From Bugula neritina (lineage: Eukaryota; Bryozoa; Gymnolaemata; Cheilostomatida; Bugulidae), in the NCBI GenBank assembly GCA_964035545.1, contig OZ037768.1, forward strand, positions 22,594,819 through 22,658,818: a DNA stretch of 64,000 nt, in the 5' to 3' direction. Both the position numbers and the translations under genes were made by a program. The notes under the pieces are model-generated. The model saw nothing but the letters and a program-made list of their open reading frames with translations, ran no database searches and was not told where the DNA came from. Below are positions 49,946 through 62,553 of the stretch, piece after piece (position 1 is the first letter of the stretch; each line of letters begins with the position of its first letter).

Positions 49946-52900
49946 TCAGTGAATATCAATAATCATTACCTCCGAAACAGATCGTTTGCGTTTCCAGCAG
50001 TCGGGGTTCTTCTTCCTGAACTGGTCGGCCAGTTTCTTGGCTTCCTGTGCAAAGGTCTTCCTTTCGTCACTTCTCATCCTTTTCCAGTGATCTCCGAGTA
50101 ACACACTGATGGCTCTAGCAAAGAGTATAACTATAATATACTCATAGCAAAGAGTATAACTATAATATACTGATGGCAAAGAGTATAACTATAATATACT
50201 GATGCAATCCCAGCTATATTTATTTAATTTATTTTTTCAGATACATTTCATTGGAGAATTAATAATGCTGTGAACACATTTGGAAGTTGTCTTCCTTCAA
50301 CTAATGTATGGAAGTGTACAGTGGCTGGTATTCATCAGAACACACTGCCCAACAAGGATATCACTCATATGACAAAACTCACTAACTAATAAGAACTTTT
50401 CACTAACCAATGAGATTCTAAATTCACAAATTTTTACCATATTCTTTGAACTGAACATGTGTATATGATTTTACATTTGCAAGTTATTTCTGCAAAACAT
50501 TTTAATTCGCTACTAAATACATTTGTGGATTTCATTTTCAATAAACTATGAATTACAACAGTTAATAAATATTAATATCACTATACCTGTTGTCTTTCCC
50601 AGGGTGCATCTGAGTGTAATGAACTCTGAACTCCTTAGCAAACAGCATAAAAGCATTCATTGGTCGTTTAGCTTTGAGTGGGGAGTTGTCATTGTACAGG
50701 GAAGATGATTTCTTCTTGTGCGATTTGATTGGTGATTGAGGGAATGACCTAGATAATTCCTCCAATGAGCTTGAGCCTTTTCTAGACTGCAATAAATGGT
50801 ACGGCAGATTTCACCAAGTGTTATCTGAGTAGCAATCCCATTTTATCAAAATTCAAATTATAATAGAATCGACCGGGAGTTGTGCACCCAACAATATCAA
50901 GGCACTAGTATCTTTTTTACACTCAATACTGGCTAAAGCTATATTACGATCAAAACTAGGGCTATACAATACAATCTAAGACTATTTTTAGAACTAAGAC
51001 TAAGAAAACTGCTCACCATTGCCATTTGACTGAGAGCAAAGACGGCATGTGAATCTTCAGGTGTAAACTGTAGGCTAAAGAGAAAATATACAGTAATAAG
51101 TGATAAGACAGATAAACTACTGGTGTCACTGTTGAACGTCACGCTAGAGTAAGCTGTGAGCAGACAACTTCTAATGTATTTTATTCAAAGCAATTTACTG
51201 AGTAAAATTAATTACATTGTACTAATCCATTATATACAATGTACTTGCACTAATACACTAAATACAGTGTACTTGCACTAATACACTATATACAATGTAC
51301 TTGTACTAATGTAAAATATACAATGTATCTTCTTATACACCCACCTAGTTAGACTTTTCACTGCTTTCCTGGTAAAAGAAGCGTCGGGGTGATGAGGTGG
51401 CAGACACACATCATTGATGTCTAGAGTTGAACACTGAAGTCCATAGTGCTCTAAAGTCAGTGACGGGTTACAGGAACACCAGCCTGAAACGTTCAGTCAA
51501 ACTCTAGTATCAAAATGAGTTTGATCATATGTACATTACACTTATGTGATTCTTTTAGAAGGAAAAGTGAAATTCAGTTTATAATGTAGTACATTAATTT
51601 GAGAGTTATTAATTAAAGCATAAATAATTATTTAGTAGGTGAATATTTAGCTAATAAAATAAATAAGAAAATTGGCCGAAAGAAATGAAAGGAGCCCAAA
51701 ATACAAAGATAACTCCAATATTCTTTGAATACATATTATAATATTTAATCTAAGCTGTTACTACTGTACTAATAGCTTTACAGAGTAGAATGAGTACTCT
51801 TCACCTTCAGTACGGGTGGACAAGAACCCCACCCGTACTGGTCACAGCTAAACAGCGCATAAATACATACCTTTATCTTTAACAAAGAAAGGGTGATCAA
51901 GCTGGCACTGGGCAAACAAAGTGGAAGTTTCTTCATCTCCCCTTTCCAGACCGTCTGATTGGACAGGAGAAAACGCCAGGTGTAGCACGGGTTCCTTAGA
52001 TATAAACCTAGAGAGACGGAGGCCGTGGGGGGCATAACTCTCCTCCAGATATTTCTCTTCAAACCTGTCTTCTACTCTCTTCCAGTCAGATATAACTCCA
52101 TTCTCTATGCGCACATTCGTACCTTCAGCAAAAGAGTCAGTTGCTATAGCAACAGGTTGAAAACAACCGAAGTTAACTACAGAAGCAAAGTTTGAATTGC
52201 ATTTAAATAAAAATTCAACGTTTAAAATTGATGACAAACCTCAAAATGGTAGCTAAATATGTAGTCTAAGAACTTACCTGATATAAAGCATTGCCATTTA
52301 GCCTCAGGCCACGTCTTTTCCACAACCGCTGCGTCACAGTCCGTGGTGTGATGATTCTCATCTGAGCTGTTGGAGACGGGATCCACGTCCAGCTCCAACT
52401 CTGATGTAGTACTGGTGCTTCTAGGGTGGCTCTCGTCATCTGAACAACTGCTAACACAGAACCAAGGCTATGGGATGAAATAATATCCAGCACTAAACAA
52501 GACACTTGGAGAAAGTGGGTGAAGCTTGTTGCGAGGAATTAATATTTTGACCAAATATATTCTAATAAATACCAAATAAAGGCAGAATGATAATATAAAA
52601 TATAGAATAAGTGCAGCATAATATAAACAATATAATGTAATATAAATAAAAAAAAAAATCTTTATTTTCACAACGGCAGACTGCTCAAATAAAAAAGCTT
52701 GACAATAATTACGCTCCTCTAAATATATTATTTTATATCAATATTTAAAATTGATCTCTCCTTGTTTTATCTCTTGCATTACAAATGTCTAAAGTACAAC
52801 AGTTGGAAGTGTCCTGAGCGTGACTCATAGGCACGGCATTGCATGGTAGCAGAAGTATGTATTTATCCTATTTGATAAGAGTTTGTTATCACTAGCAGGC

Positions 52901-53986
52901 ACATGTGCTAACTGTTCACACTTTGAACAGATATATCTCTACACACCAACTATCAGGTTGAAACTTCACAGTGCACAATAGCATGCCTAAAGAGTGACAT
53001 ATTTTATATGTCAGTAATAAAAGTTACACTCAACTAACAGAAAGTACAATATTAATTATTGTCTATAAAACTGTTTGAAGAAAAAACACCTTTTTTATTT
53101 GAATTGAGTATGCTTAGTTTCAAACAGCCATTAGTTATATATGTACAACATTCATGCATTTTTTCATATGTAAACCGTTCACCTATAGAAAATAATCTCA
53201 AAAACTCAATGCTTAAAATTATCTTTCTAAAAGATAATTGGAAATCTACGTTTACAAATAAACAAATAATCACCATTGATATAACATCTCCATAGTTGAT
53301 TAGACATATTTCTACACAGTATTCTACACAGATGTAGGAGTTATCTCACCTGCTCCTGGTGCTGGCACTAGACGAGTATTTACTATCAGGTCCCGAGAAA
53401 GACAAAGACCTTTTACGCGAGATAACTGGAGATTTTACGTCAGCCCTGATTGGTGGTTTAGCATACGAGTGTATAGATGCGTTGAAACTCTGCGAGGCTC
53501 TGGAAAAGAAGGAATAATTGTCACTTGTGTATACTGTAGTTACACATGTGTATACTGTAGTTACACATGTATACTGTAGTTACACACGTATGCTGTAGTT
53601 ACTCATGTATACTGTAGTTACACATGTATACTGTAGTTACACATGTATTATATACTGTAGTTACACATGTATACTGTAGTTACTCATGTATACTGTAGTT
53701 ACATGTGTATACTGTAGTTCCTCATGTATACTGTAGTTACTCATGTATACTGTGTAGAGAAAATACCTCTGATAGGCTGTCAAAGCCAGGTTGTTGTGCA
53801 GCAGAGGACTGTGGGGACCTGTGGCTATGATGGCCAGCTGAGTGAGGGGGTCTACTATCTCCTCCTCATCATAGTTATCAACTCTTTTTGAAGAACTAAG
53901 GCTATCTGTAACAGCCATCTGTCGCCACGCCATAATATCTAATGGCTGAGAGGATGTTGACACCACATCCACTTCCACATCATCGT
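49946..53986 (-). CDS. HBP1: HMG box-containing protein 1 (HBP1), missing 5' exon(s)
   Basis: Transcriptional repressor family with an AXH domain and HMG box. Exons 53986-53767, 53499-53350, 52450-52278, 52122-51871, 51483-51345, 51074-51017, 50786-50587 and 50114-49946 (TGA) join in phase. Recognisable HBP1 blocks in order: VDPLTQLAIIATGPHSPLL; HSYAKPP; AXH segments WQCFISG, DWKRVED and CQLDHPFFVKDKG; DVCLPPHHPDA; FTPEDSHAVFALSQMA; and the HMG box from KAKRPMNAFMLFAKEF to NPDCWKRKR. The intron inside the HMG box follows GKDNR. The region of human FDDSGVF is replaced by SFTRKAVKS. The first listed exon enters in phase 1, so at least one upstream exon with the start is missing. GAG|gtaatg near the end could be a donor, but reading through gives six residues then a stop. 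Confidence 0.93.
50117..50204 (-). repeat. 29-bp tandem repeat at an HBP1 3' splice site
   Basis: Three units of gcaaagagtataactataat (plus strand). On the gene strand each ends in a tatactctttgc pyrimidine stretch; the unit next to the last exon supplies the real acceptor. Confidence 0.88.
51217..51330. repeat. 29-bp tandem repeat in HBP1 intron
   Basis: About four imperfect units of tatacaatgtacttgcacta upstream (plus sense) of the exon at 51345. Confidence 0.8.
53527..53757. repeat. tatactgtagttacacatg minisatellite in HBP1 intron
   Basis: About 11 units of 19-20 bp filling most of the intron between the exons at 53499 and 53767. An open minus frame through it is an artefact. Confidence 0.92.
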
Positions 53987-56900
53987 CTGAAAACAGTTTC
54001 GAATTTATAATTTGCTCAACAAATAAATATGCCGATGTAAAAGTTTCAAATTGTCTCCCCTGAAGTTACTTTATTAGTAAAGCTGGGTAACTCAGCGAAT
54101 CTTTAAATTAGTTGAGAAAAAACATCGAAAACCAGAGAACACAACTCTAACTAATAATCTTTAAACCAGCTCTCTCAGTCAATGAAAGCTAATTTAGAGT
54201 TGTCTACCTAATCATATAGACTTGGTCACCTGATCATTTAGATACAACAAAACTGCAGAAGAAAAAGAATAGAATTTTCCATTCTCTGTTTTGGAAAAGT
54301 AATTGTGGAAAATCACCATCTACTTGGTTACTGCAATAATCTTGAAAATGTAATGAAGAAATGAAAATTTCCCAAGAATTCCCACAGAATTTACGTGGCT
54401 GTCGAATAACCAATGGAGGGGAAGATTGCATTGATAACACGTAGATAAGACGTAATTTGCCAATTGTTAGAGATAAGTTAATAGATTTGGAGAATATTAT
54501 CGTTCTATATACAGGCAGTCATACAAATAAAGTCACACGTAATATGTACATTGGATGCATACATTGAAGATGACAATACAAAATATATTTATTCGCTCCT
54601 CTCTCTCTTTGACAAAGTTGATGCTCAATCATTGGTTTAATCTAACATGATGGTATATACTATTGATAAATTAATGGATAAATAAACCTAAATATGTTTT
54701 CAGCAGCCAAACTAATATTTTTGAGCAGGATTTTTATAAAAATCATTTTGGACAAGTTTAGCTTTCCTGGTAAATGAAAGCAAAGATGTGGGTAAATATG
54801 ATTTCTTTCTTCAACAGTTGAGAAATGAACTTTTAATATTAGTAAAAGCCCTGACTATACTGTTAAACCAACTAAAAAAACCTTTAGTAAAACAGTACAG
54901 CCTCATGCTATGATCGTTAACTTAGTAATGGTGGGAGTATATTAAATTGGACTAGTAAGGATGTACACTAAGGTGGGTTAGTAAGTCGTACTAGGATAGC
55001 AATGTGTGTAGTAACACCTAGTAACTACTACAATAACCTACATTGCAACGCTAGCTATAACATAACTTTATCACATTAATCAAACTGTTGCCAAGAAAGT
55101 AAAAAGTTGGCAAAGTTGCAAAAGTGGCAGTCATAAATAGCCAGCAGTACGCCCTACAGTTTGACCTAATCAGCCAGTATGCGTGTAACAGTTCAGATAT
55201 TTAAGCAGAAAGAATGCCCTAATTACTTCTTTCACCTTGGCTTTGATACGGCTGCCTCGCATTGTTCAATTTTTAGTCCCTGGTTCTTGGCTACCAACAC
55301 AAACAGTGGGGGTCATACTCCCTCCCCCTACTGCTGAGTCTGTACCTAATGACGTTCTGCTTTATAGGGCATTGTGTAATAAAACATGTATTACAGAATT
55401 TCAAAGCAGTTGCTGGCTATTAAACCCCTTGAGAAGAAATGGTTGCAATGAAACTACGTGGCATATTACATCCAGTTTGCCCATACATTAGTTCTCATAC
55501 CAATAAATTCATAATTGCATTCGTATTTAGAAGATTGCTAGTACTAATCAGCCTATCAGTATCAAGTAGTAGATAAGGTATCAAGGTGTATGATTTCCAG
55601 AAGTAGGAAATTCCAAAGATATAATTTTTTCAAGTCATGGAAAAAGCTTGTCTAGGCTTGTTTCTCCAAACAGGCTGGCAAGTTTAGGCGTGCCCAGAGT
55701 ATGTGGTCAGGCTGTTTTACTAAACCCCCTTGAGCTATTGAAATCCACTACATCCACTTTCAATGTTAGAAACTGCCCATTTTTAATCAGGTTATTGAAA
55801 CAATTTCTATTTATATCTTTTATGAACAAAAACAATAGCCACGAGAAAATTCAGCTTCGTGTGTAATTGATACAAACTCTGTAATCAATATGTGCATTAT
55901 ATCGGGCATAATGCTGATTAAATAACATTGTAACTGTTCAGAACAAATAGAAATTGAAAGGAATTGTAGCGTTGCAACGCCGGACTTTTAGTAAAAATGA
56001 TGTAATACCTTTCTTTCCCAAAAACCCCAAATTAGTAGGTGTACTGTTTCATTGTAACACCTGCTATACAGTGTATCTGATAGTTGAGATATTATGTTGT
56101 ATTATCTATTGGCATAGTTATCTCCTCCGTCTACTTGTATCATTGCATAAAGTCAAGTGAATTTGGTGCCTGGATGTAGGGCTTATTATGCTATACGCTG
56201 CCAAGTGTAGTCTCTATATACTGACACTAGCTCCCCTCTCAGGTAATATTAGAACAAACCTCTAATAGCCTGGCGTGTTGAACATGATGAGATATGCCAA
56301 TGCAAACAGTCTACTGTATACATACTTCAGGTCTATAGCTTGCATAGCTTCAAACCAGCAAAGGCCTTGCAACTTGCTAACAGCCAGGGTTGCTACTTTT
56401 CAAAAAGTATTTCTCACAAACTAGATTTTGGTGTTACAATATATCTATGAAATGGTATTTCATATGACCTTAGTTGATTGTTCAGTAGAGGTAGCTAAGG
56501 GAAGGTCAAAGGTGAATCTTATGGTTCTTACAAGAAAACAGTCGAAAGCTGCCAAATTGGGGGTTCTATGTATTCACTGGTTGATAATTAAATTAATATT
56601 TTACACAACGTAGGAGTTTAATTTAGTTGGGAAAAATCTTTTGGTATTGTAGCAGAGTACATACATCAACCTTGACCTCAATAAATCCTAGTTAGTCTGT
56701 AACTGAGACAAGAGATAACTATAAAATTAGGACTATGAGTTACTCTAGGACTTAATTAGGCCAGTTTTTAAACTCGGGCCCTAAAATCAGCACAAAAAGT
56801 CCAATTTCTTGACTTATATAACAGCTGTAATGATGGCTGGAAACATCAGGTTAAAGCAAGTCAAGTGAAGAAAATCTTATAATCAATACGTGTGAATTAG

Positions 56901-57637
56901 AGATACAATACATCTAGTACTATACGGTGTTACTAGCCTGCAATATATGCATGGTGTAGTTTAGTTATGTGTATACGTAATGCATGCATTACAACTGATT
57001 TACTCAGCTTACACAATGTTAGCTAACCTTTCATACTCCTAGCTTCAATTATAGGTCAATACACTTTACCTGCAGGGTCTATATCTCATGGCACATTCTA
57101 CTAGTTTGCTATAGAGCATAGATAATCAGACTGAGTGAGTGATTGAGTTAATAAGTGAGTGAGTGAGTCACTGAGTGAGTGACTTAGTGAGTAATTGACT
57201 CAATAAATGAGTGAGTGAGTGACTGAGTGAGTGACTGAGTGAGTAATTGACTCAATAAACGAGAGAGTGAGTCATTGAGTGAGTGATAGACTCAATGAGT
57301 GACTGGTTAAGTTAGCTATCAGCTTCGAAGTCAAGTCATTGCTAGTAATAGAACTAACTAGCTTTTACAGAGACGTTATTTAGTCTTTAAGCTTTTAACT
57401 CCCTGGGAGCAGCCTCTTCAACATGGAAGTGATTTAGTTATAAATCATAAAATCAAAGTTTTATTAGGAAAGAATTAAAATGAGATTTAATGCATCCATC
57501 AATTGACAGTTGGTAGAATTAATACCCCATTAATTTTTCCAATGATACATTCCATATTTCCTTGGGCTAATAAAAGCATGTGATTATTTATCAATAGTAT
57601 GATGAATACCCACATAAAATTGTAACTAACAAACAAA
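53987..57637. other. Region upstream of the recognised HBP1 exons
   Basis: Should contain the 5' HBP1 exon(s), but none can be supported. Includes a tgag-rich minisatellite at 57125-57305. Remaining sequence shows nothing recognisable. Confidence 0.5.
57125..57305 (+). repeat. (TGAG)n-derived minisatellite
   Basis: gagtgagtgac blocks with a higher-order ~65-bp period marked by taattgactcaataaa. Confidence 0.88.
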
Positions 57638-58342
57638 TTACGAAACAACACGGACTAAAGGAGAACAATAAGTTTCCTTGAGGATTTCATCAGCTTTTTC
57701 TTTCCACTCTATTCCAGTTACAACAGTCAGTAGGCATTTGCTACAATGGCTAATACTAGTTACACCCCAACTGTCACTGGCACTCTCAAGTGAGCAGAAA
57801 GTCATATTGGTTGCCTTGGTTACCAAGTCATAATAAGCTAAAGGTAAAATAGGCCTATTCAATAATCTTATAAATTTCAAATTAGCTGCTTGCTAGCTTT
57901 GGTGAAAATGGAAGTATTTTGTAATTAATATTTTCTCCTTATCCGTACTCTAATCTGATATCCATCACCAGCACTGTGACACTTGCGTCAAAATATTGTT
58001 TAGTAAGGTGAGCCTCGTTATGGAAATGGCTTGTTGACAGGATAGTGTTATGATGGTCACGGCTCAGTGATTCCGATACATAGCACTAGTGGAAAACCCT
58101 ATTACAATGGTTGAATAATTAAAAACATTGGCATAGCGATGGTTTGGCACTTTGCCAGTAGCCAATATCCAAAGATCAGCTGATGTATTAAAGAATCGCT
58201 ATAATAGTGATTACCACTGCATTCTATATATGGCTTCAGCAGCTCAATGCAATGATCATTGAAGTGTGTAACGTTATGCAAAGCATAATGCCACTGCTGC
58301 GTGTAAAAAGTGATAGCAGCCAGCATAGTTGAGTAACTTGCA
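57638..58342 (-). CDS. Possible two-exon coding segment, unrecognised
   Basis: Exons 58342-58215 (after cttcag, donor G|gtaatc) and 57837-57638 (after ctttag, stop TAA) join in phase. They encode QQWHYALHNVTHFNDHCIEL and, later, SWGVTSISHCSKCLLTV and EWKEKADEILKETYC. The composition looks protein-like, but I recognise no family. The first exon could accept the phase-2 donor of the zinc-finger exon at 59820, although that would leave its second finger incomplete. Confidence 0.3.
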
Positions 58343-59819
58343 CTGAAGGTATAGCCAAAGTACCTGGGAAAGGCTCCTGTACTCTACGGGTGTAGCCCAT
58401 GTCTACCGTATGCATAGTAGATACATCTATGGTGATCTCACACTTAGTTTTCTCGGTGTGGTACTTGAGACCATTGGCACTACAATGTATATACTGGTCA
58501 GTGAACTATGTTACAGAAAAGTTACAATTAAGCTCAGTCGTTCACTTCGCTTATCATCAACACGATATTCAATACTCAACAGGCCACTTCTATGATGCAA
58601 TTATTCACAATAGTTCAGTGAGCTCCTTACAAGTAGGGTCAGCGCCTTATGCACAGGCAGCTGATCATACATTACGGCCAGTGGTCACCTAAGGCAAGCT
58701 ACAGGGGTACACACTTTAGATAGCATATCTATACTACAGTGCTTCACTAAACGGGGCTAAAACCCCGAATAGATTCTAGTAATAAGTTTGGCCACGGGTT
58801 GGCACAACATGCGCCTCACTCACTGATAAGCTGTGTTTTATGTGAGGATACAACGTGACAGTGGTGAGGCCTGGGTGATTGATAGGCATGCTTTAAAATA
58901 TCTCACTAAAAGTCTACCTACTTTTAGATCGAGTGAATTTGTTTAACTTAGTAACTTCAACCCTATATTGCCCCTGGTCCACTCCACCCTTAGTATAACT
59001 TATTACCACTCTACTGCCCCTAATATACCCCGCTTGTTTCATATCTATTCCTCTCTCTTAACAGTTCATTGAAGCTCTACACAAAAACAGGGTGTTTCCC
59101 AAACCGCCCCAAACTTAACCTACTGTTGGAATTTGACTTTTGATACTTAATGGAACATCTTTAACTAAAATTAAAAGAATTTTTCTGATTCAGCTAAAAA
59201 CACTTCTGCCTCAAGAAACTTTAATCATGAATTGTGATTTGTCGATTATATGTACAGATACTTTTGATTGGGCAGCTGGGTACACTAGAAGTCCATGTAG
59301 AGAGGTCAACCAATGTGATCTAACAGTTATATTATGTTAGTAAGTCCAAGGAGAGGTTAGATGTAAGATAAGCAATCTACAGTCTTTCAATTTAAAACTG
59401 TGACATTTGAAGCAATTACATCAGCTGTTATCATGAGTACCAGGACTGTGTGCATTGAGTTGCTACTAGCAATACCTGTATTACTAATAACATTGCGTTA
59501 CTAAGTGGAATCAGGATTTCTTAAAACTCTGTCCATTCTACTGGTATAACTAACACCATTTCACTACCAAGAAAATAGAATTGTGTTTGAGTCATCTACC
59601 TATATAATGTAGCTGTATTCCATTGCATACAAGGACGTCTACACAGTCAAGAAGTTAACTAGCTCTATTATTAACATACCTAGTCACTAAGAATTATTCA
59701 AATAGTAAATAAGTCAATATGACTGACTCATTTATCAGGCAATGAGACATATTCACTGTCAGCAACTATTCAAGTTGGTCTAGGGACAACTACTAACACA
59801 AGTAAGCTAGAGAACTTAC
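58343..59819. other. Likely intron or intergenic region
   Basis: A 97-codon plus frame at 58399-58692 has no splice or family support. Nothing else identified. Confidence 0.4.
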
Positions 59820-60001
59820 CTCTTGAAAGTCTTTTTGCAGCGGTTACAATGGTAGGGCCTATCGTTGCCGAAGTGAGTCCTCATATGGTACCTGAGGCCA
59901 GGTGAGCTGGTGAGGACTTTGTCACAGCCTTCATGGGGACAATACAGTAGCTTCTGACCACCGGGCCCTATCTCTACGTGCCCTTTCTTATACTCAGGCA
60001 T
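59820..60001 (-). CDS. C2H2 zinc-finger 5' coding exon
   Basis: ATG at 60001 opens 60 codons plus two bases before a good donor (AG|gtaagt). One full finger is encoded (YCPHEGCDKVLTSSPGLRYH, then RTH), with a second starting YHCNRCKKTFKR at the exon end. Sequence between the acceptor (gattttag, about 60020) and the ATG has stops in all phases, so the ATG is the likely start and the rest is 5' UTR. The donor leaves phase 2, but the first recognised HBP1 exon needs phase 1. Either an intermediate exon is missing or this is another gene. Confidence 0.65.
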
Positions 60002-60687
60002 TACTTAGTTTCACAGTCTAAAATCGAAAGCAACAATCACTACCTTTTCTTTTAAAGTTATTGAGAATTTTATTTTATACAATTTTGGAATTGAATACTA
60101 TTTGTATTGATAGTACAAGTAATAGTAGAGGTTTAATAAACTACACTACACTACAGTACTAGCTTACGACTACTAGTGACTACTATTATTGATACTAGGT
60201 TCTGGTTGCTCTTTTAGTAAAAATCACCATATCAAATTCAAAATAAAAATGACAATACTAAGAAAGAATATCAATCTTCATCATAACGATAATGATAATT
60301 TAACACATGTGATAACATAGACTGTAAGATCATTATTCATTTATTGCGAGTCTTAAATACCAAAAAAATCATTGAATAAAATTAAATCAAATGACATCAT
60401 CTCTGTCTCAAACTTTTTATCCTATTAATAAATTAGCAACCAATCACTTTAATTTTTAATTACGACAATCATTCAATGTAAATAATATTGTTTCAGTCAC
60501 CCAAAGTCAATGTTTTGTCCATACTCATACGGATACTGATAGTATCACCATTAGTAACACGAACAGTCACAGTGTCAGTGTGACTGTGAGTGAGTGAGTA
60601 ACTAGAAGTAGAACTGTAACTATTGGTATAACTAGTATACGTTTGACAAATACAACAAAATACTACTCACATAATAGTTATTTACTT

Positions 60688-60792
60688 TTACTTCTTCAAA
60701 TTGCAACAAGTTTCAATGAATGAGTCTTCAACTTCAAATTTTCTTTCAATGAAACTTTTTTCTTCTTTTTCTCCTTCTTCCCTAGACGCCAT
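60688..60792 (-). CDS. Short 34-codon frame near a promoter; uORF or first exon
   Basis: ATG at 60792 in a good context (aataacATGG) starts a charged peptide (MASREEGEKEEKSFIERKFE) ending TAA after 34 codons. A donor-like GAA|gtaaaa lies at its end but does not join in frame to the zinc-finger exon. It may be an upstream ORF in the 5' UTR or the first exon of another transcript. Confidence 0.35.
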   Translation of the reverse strand: MASREEGEKEEKSFIERKFEVEDSFIETCCNLKK

Positions 60793-60838
60793 GTTATTCA
60801 ATGTTTACATTATATTATTGGATAACTATAGAGCGTTC

Positions 60839-60872
60839 ATTGGCTAACAACAAGCACGTGCTCGTGGGCGGG
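60839..60872 (-). promoter_or_regulatory. Promoter-like cluster: CCAAT box, CACGTG E-box, GC box
   Basis: On the minus strand: CCAAT (60843-60839), CACGTG (60860-60855) and CCCGCCC (60872-60866) within 34 bp, in otherwise AT-rich DNA just upstream of the ATG at 60792. This suggests the core promoter of the minus-strand zinc-finger (and perhaps HBP1) transcript. Confidence 0.55.
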
Positions 60873-62553
60873 TATTGTTATGAAGTTTTGTTATTGCGCT
60901 GTTCTATTTACCTCACAAAAATGTTTATCAATTTGTCTACAATAGTTATGTTTTCAGCCAATTTATCGTTAAATTAAGTAATTCTCCTTTTGATTATTAT
61001 GTAATTTTTTAAATATATATAATATTTTTCAAATTTTGTATAATTAATAAACAAATTGAGTATCACTGATCAGTAAATGTAATACCGTCAACAGTTCGAT
61101 CGCATTGCACAAGAGTTTTATTATAGTGTCAATAGCGGCTTTTGATGGTAGCTTTCCGTTTAGTTACAATTAAAAGAGTTTGCAATGATTGCATGAGTTG
61201 CTCAGTTAAAGCTCTAATTTTAACTTACAAAAATAACAACTTGTGGTAAAACCAACTCTACCAAGTTGAAGTCATATTGGTATATAGACTATGGACCCTA
61301 TAGTTCTTACAAAACGTTCATTACAGCACATAATTATGTGATAAAATTTGCCAACTTTTGCTAATGCAATTTAACAATTTACTCTTTTTAATATATGAAA
61401 CCATGTTTTAACTTCTAAATGTACACGCAAATTTGCTAGCTTCTAAATAATAATAATTATTATATAATCAGTTTTTGGCTATAAGTATTGATTAAGGGAG
61501 AGTTATTTTCTCTTGGATTAAAGCATTTATCACGAGAGCACAACCTTCACAAAATGTAAATTTTTTCAACCTTATTTGGAAATGTTATTTATTTTTATTG
61601 CTCAGTATTAAGCTATCCGATTGCCTATATTTCTACATTATTATTGAAATTATAATTTTCACTATATGCGATATCATTTAACAATTTAAAGCTGCAAAAT
61701 AATTGCCAGTTTCATGTTCAGCAAAAATCTGCTATAAGCATGACTGCTAAGTATACTTTAATGATATACATGTTGTATGTAAATAAAATGTTATAAGAAT
61801 ATATGGAAAATAATATACTATATTATACATTATCATGCAATACAGAAATTATAAGAGAAATTTATGCTATTGTATATTTTAAGTAACTTCATCAGTTTTA
61901 AAATTTTAAAATATCAGAAGATAGGTTTGTTAAGTAAAATATAAGAAATAAAAAATAAAAAAAAATATACCAAATTTCAAATTTGCAGGATATAATAACG
62001 TGAAAGGAGTAGAGGCTTGTAATGTGTTATTAAAGTGAATTTTATGTAGAACTTGAAGAAAAACTATAGCCTAAAAACTTTACTTTGCATTAAAAGCTAT
62101 GATGGTTACATACAACAATATAAAATGATATGCAGTAAAAGTTTCAAGTTTGAGGTATAGATTGGAATGCAATAAAGTTTATAACTGAAACAGCATTAAA
62201 AAATCAACTACTTTCAGATGAACAAAATTTTAGTTTCAATAAAAAATAAAATAAATATATTTGATTCATAAATAAAAGAATATTTTGTTGTGGCACTTAT
62301 ATTGAGGCAGTAACCGAAATGCTTTACTAGTGAAGGAGCAGCAGATTGAATGATTCAAGTCACACTCCTCTGTGATCAATAGAAGAGAGCAAGATTAGAG
62401 TTTTGTATAGTCGAGTACACTGAACTGAAACTATATATCTATAGTTTCAATGTTATAGTTCAATGGTCGAGTATCACATACACGTATTTGGCACATCGAT
62501 TGAAATGTTATCGAAATGAATTGAGCTACTGGCAGTACAAATACAGATTAGAT
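60873..62553. other. Intergenic region
   Basis: AT-rich with no supported gene. The right end should hold the 3' UTR of the next minus-strand gene. Confidence 0.65.

Noticed and set aside
58399-58692. 97-codon plus-strand frame as a gene
   Set aside because: No splice context, family resemblance or codon signal.
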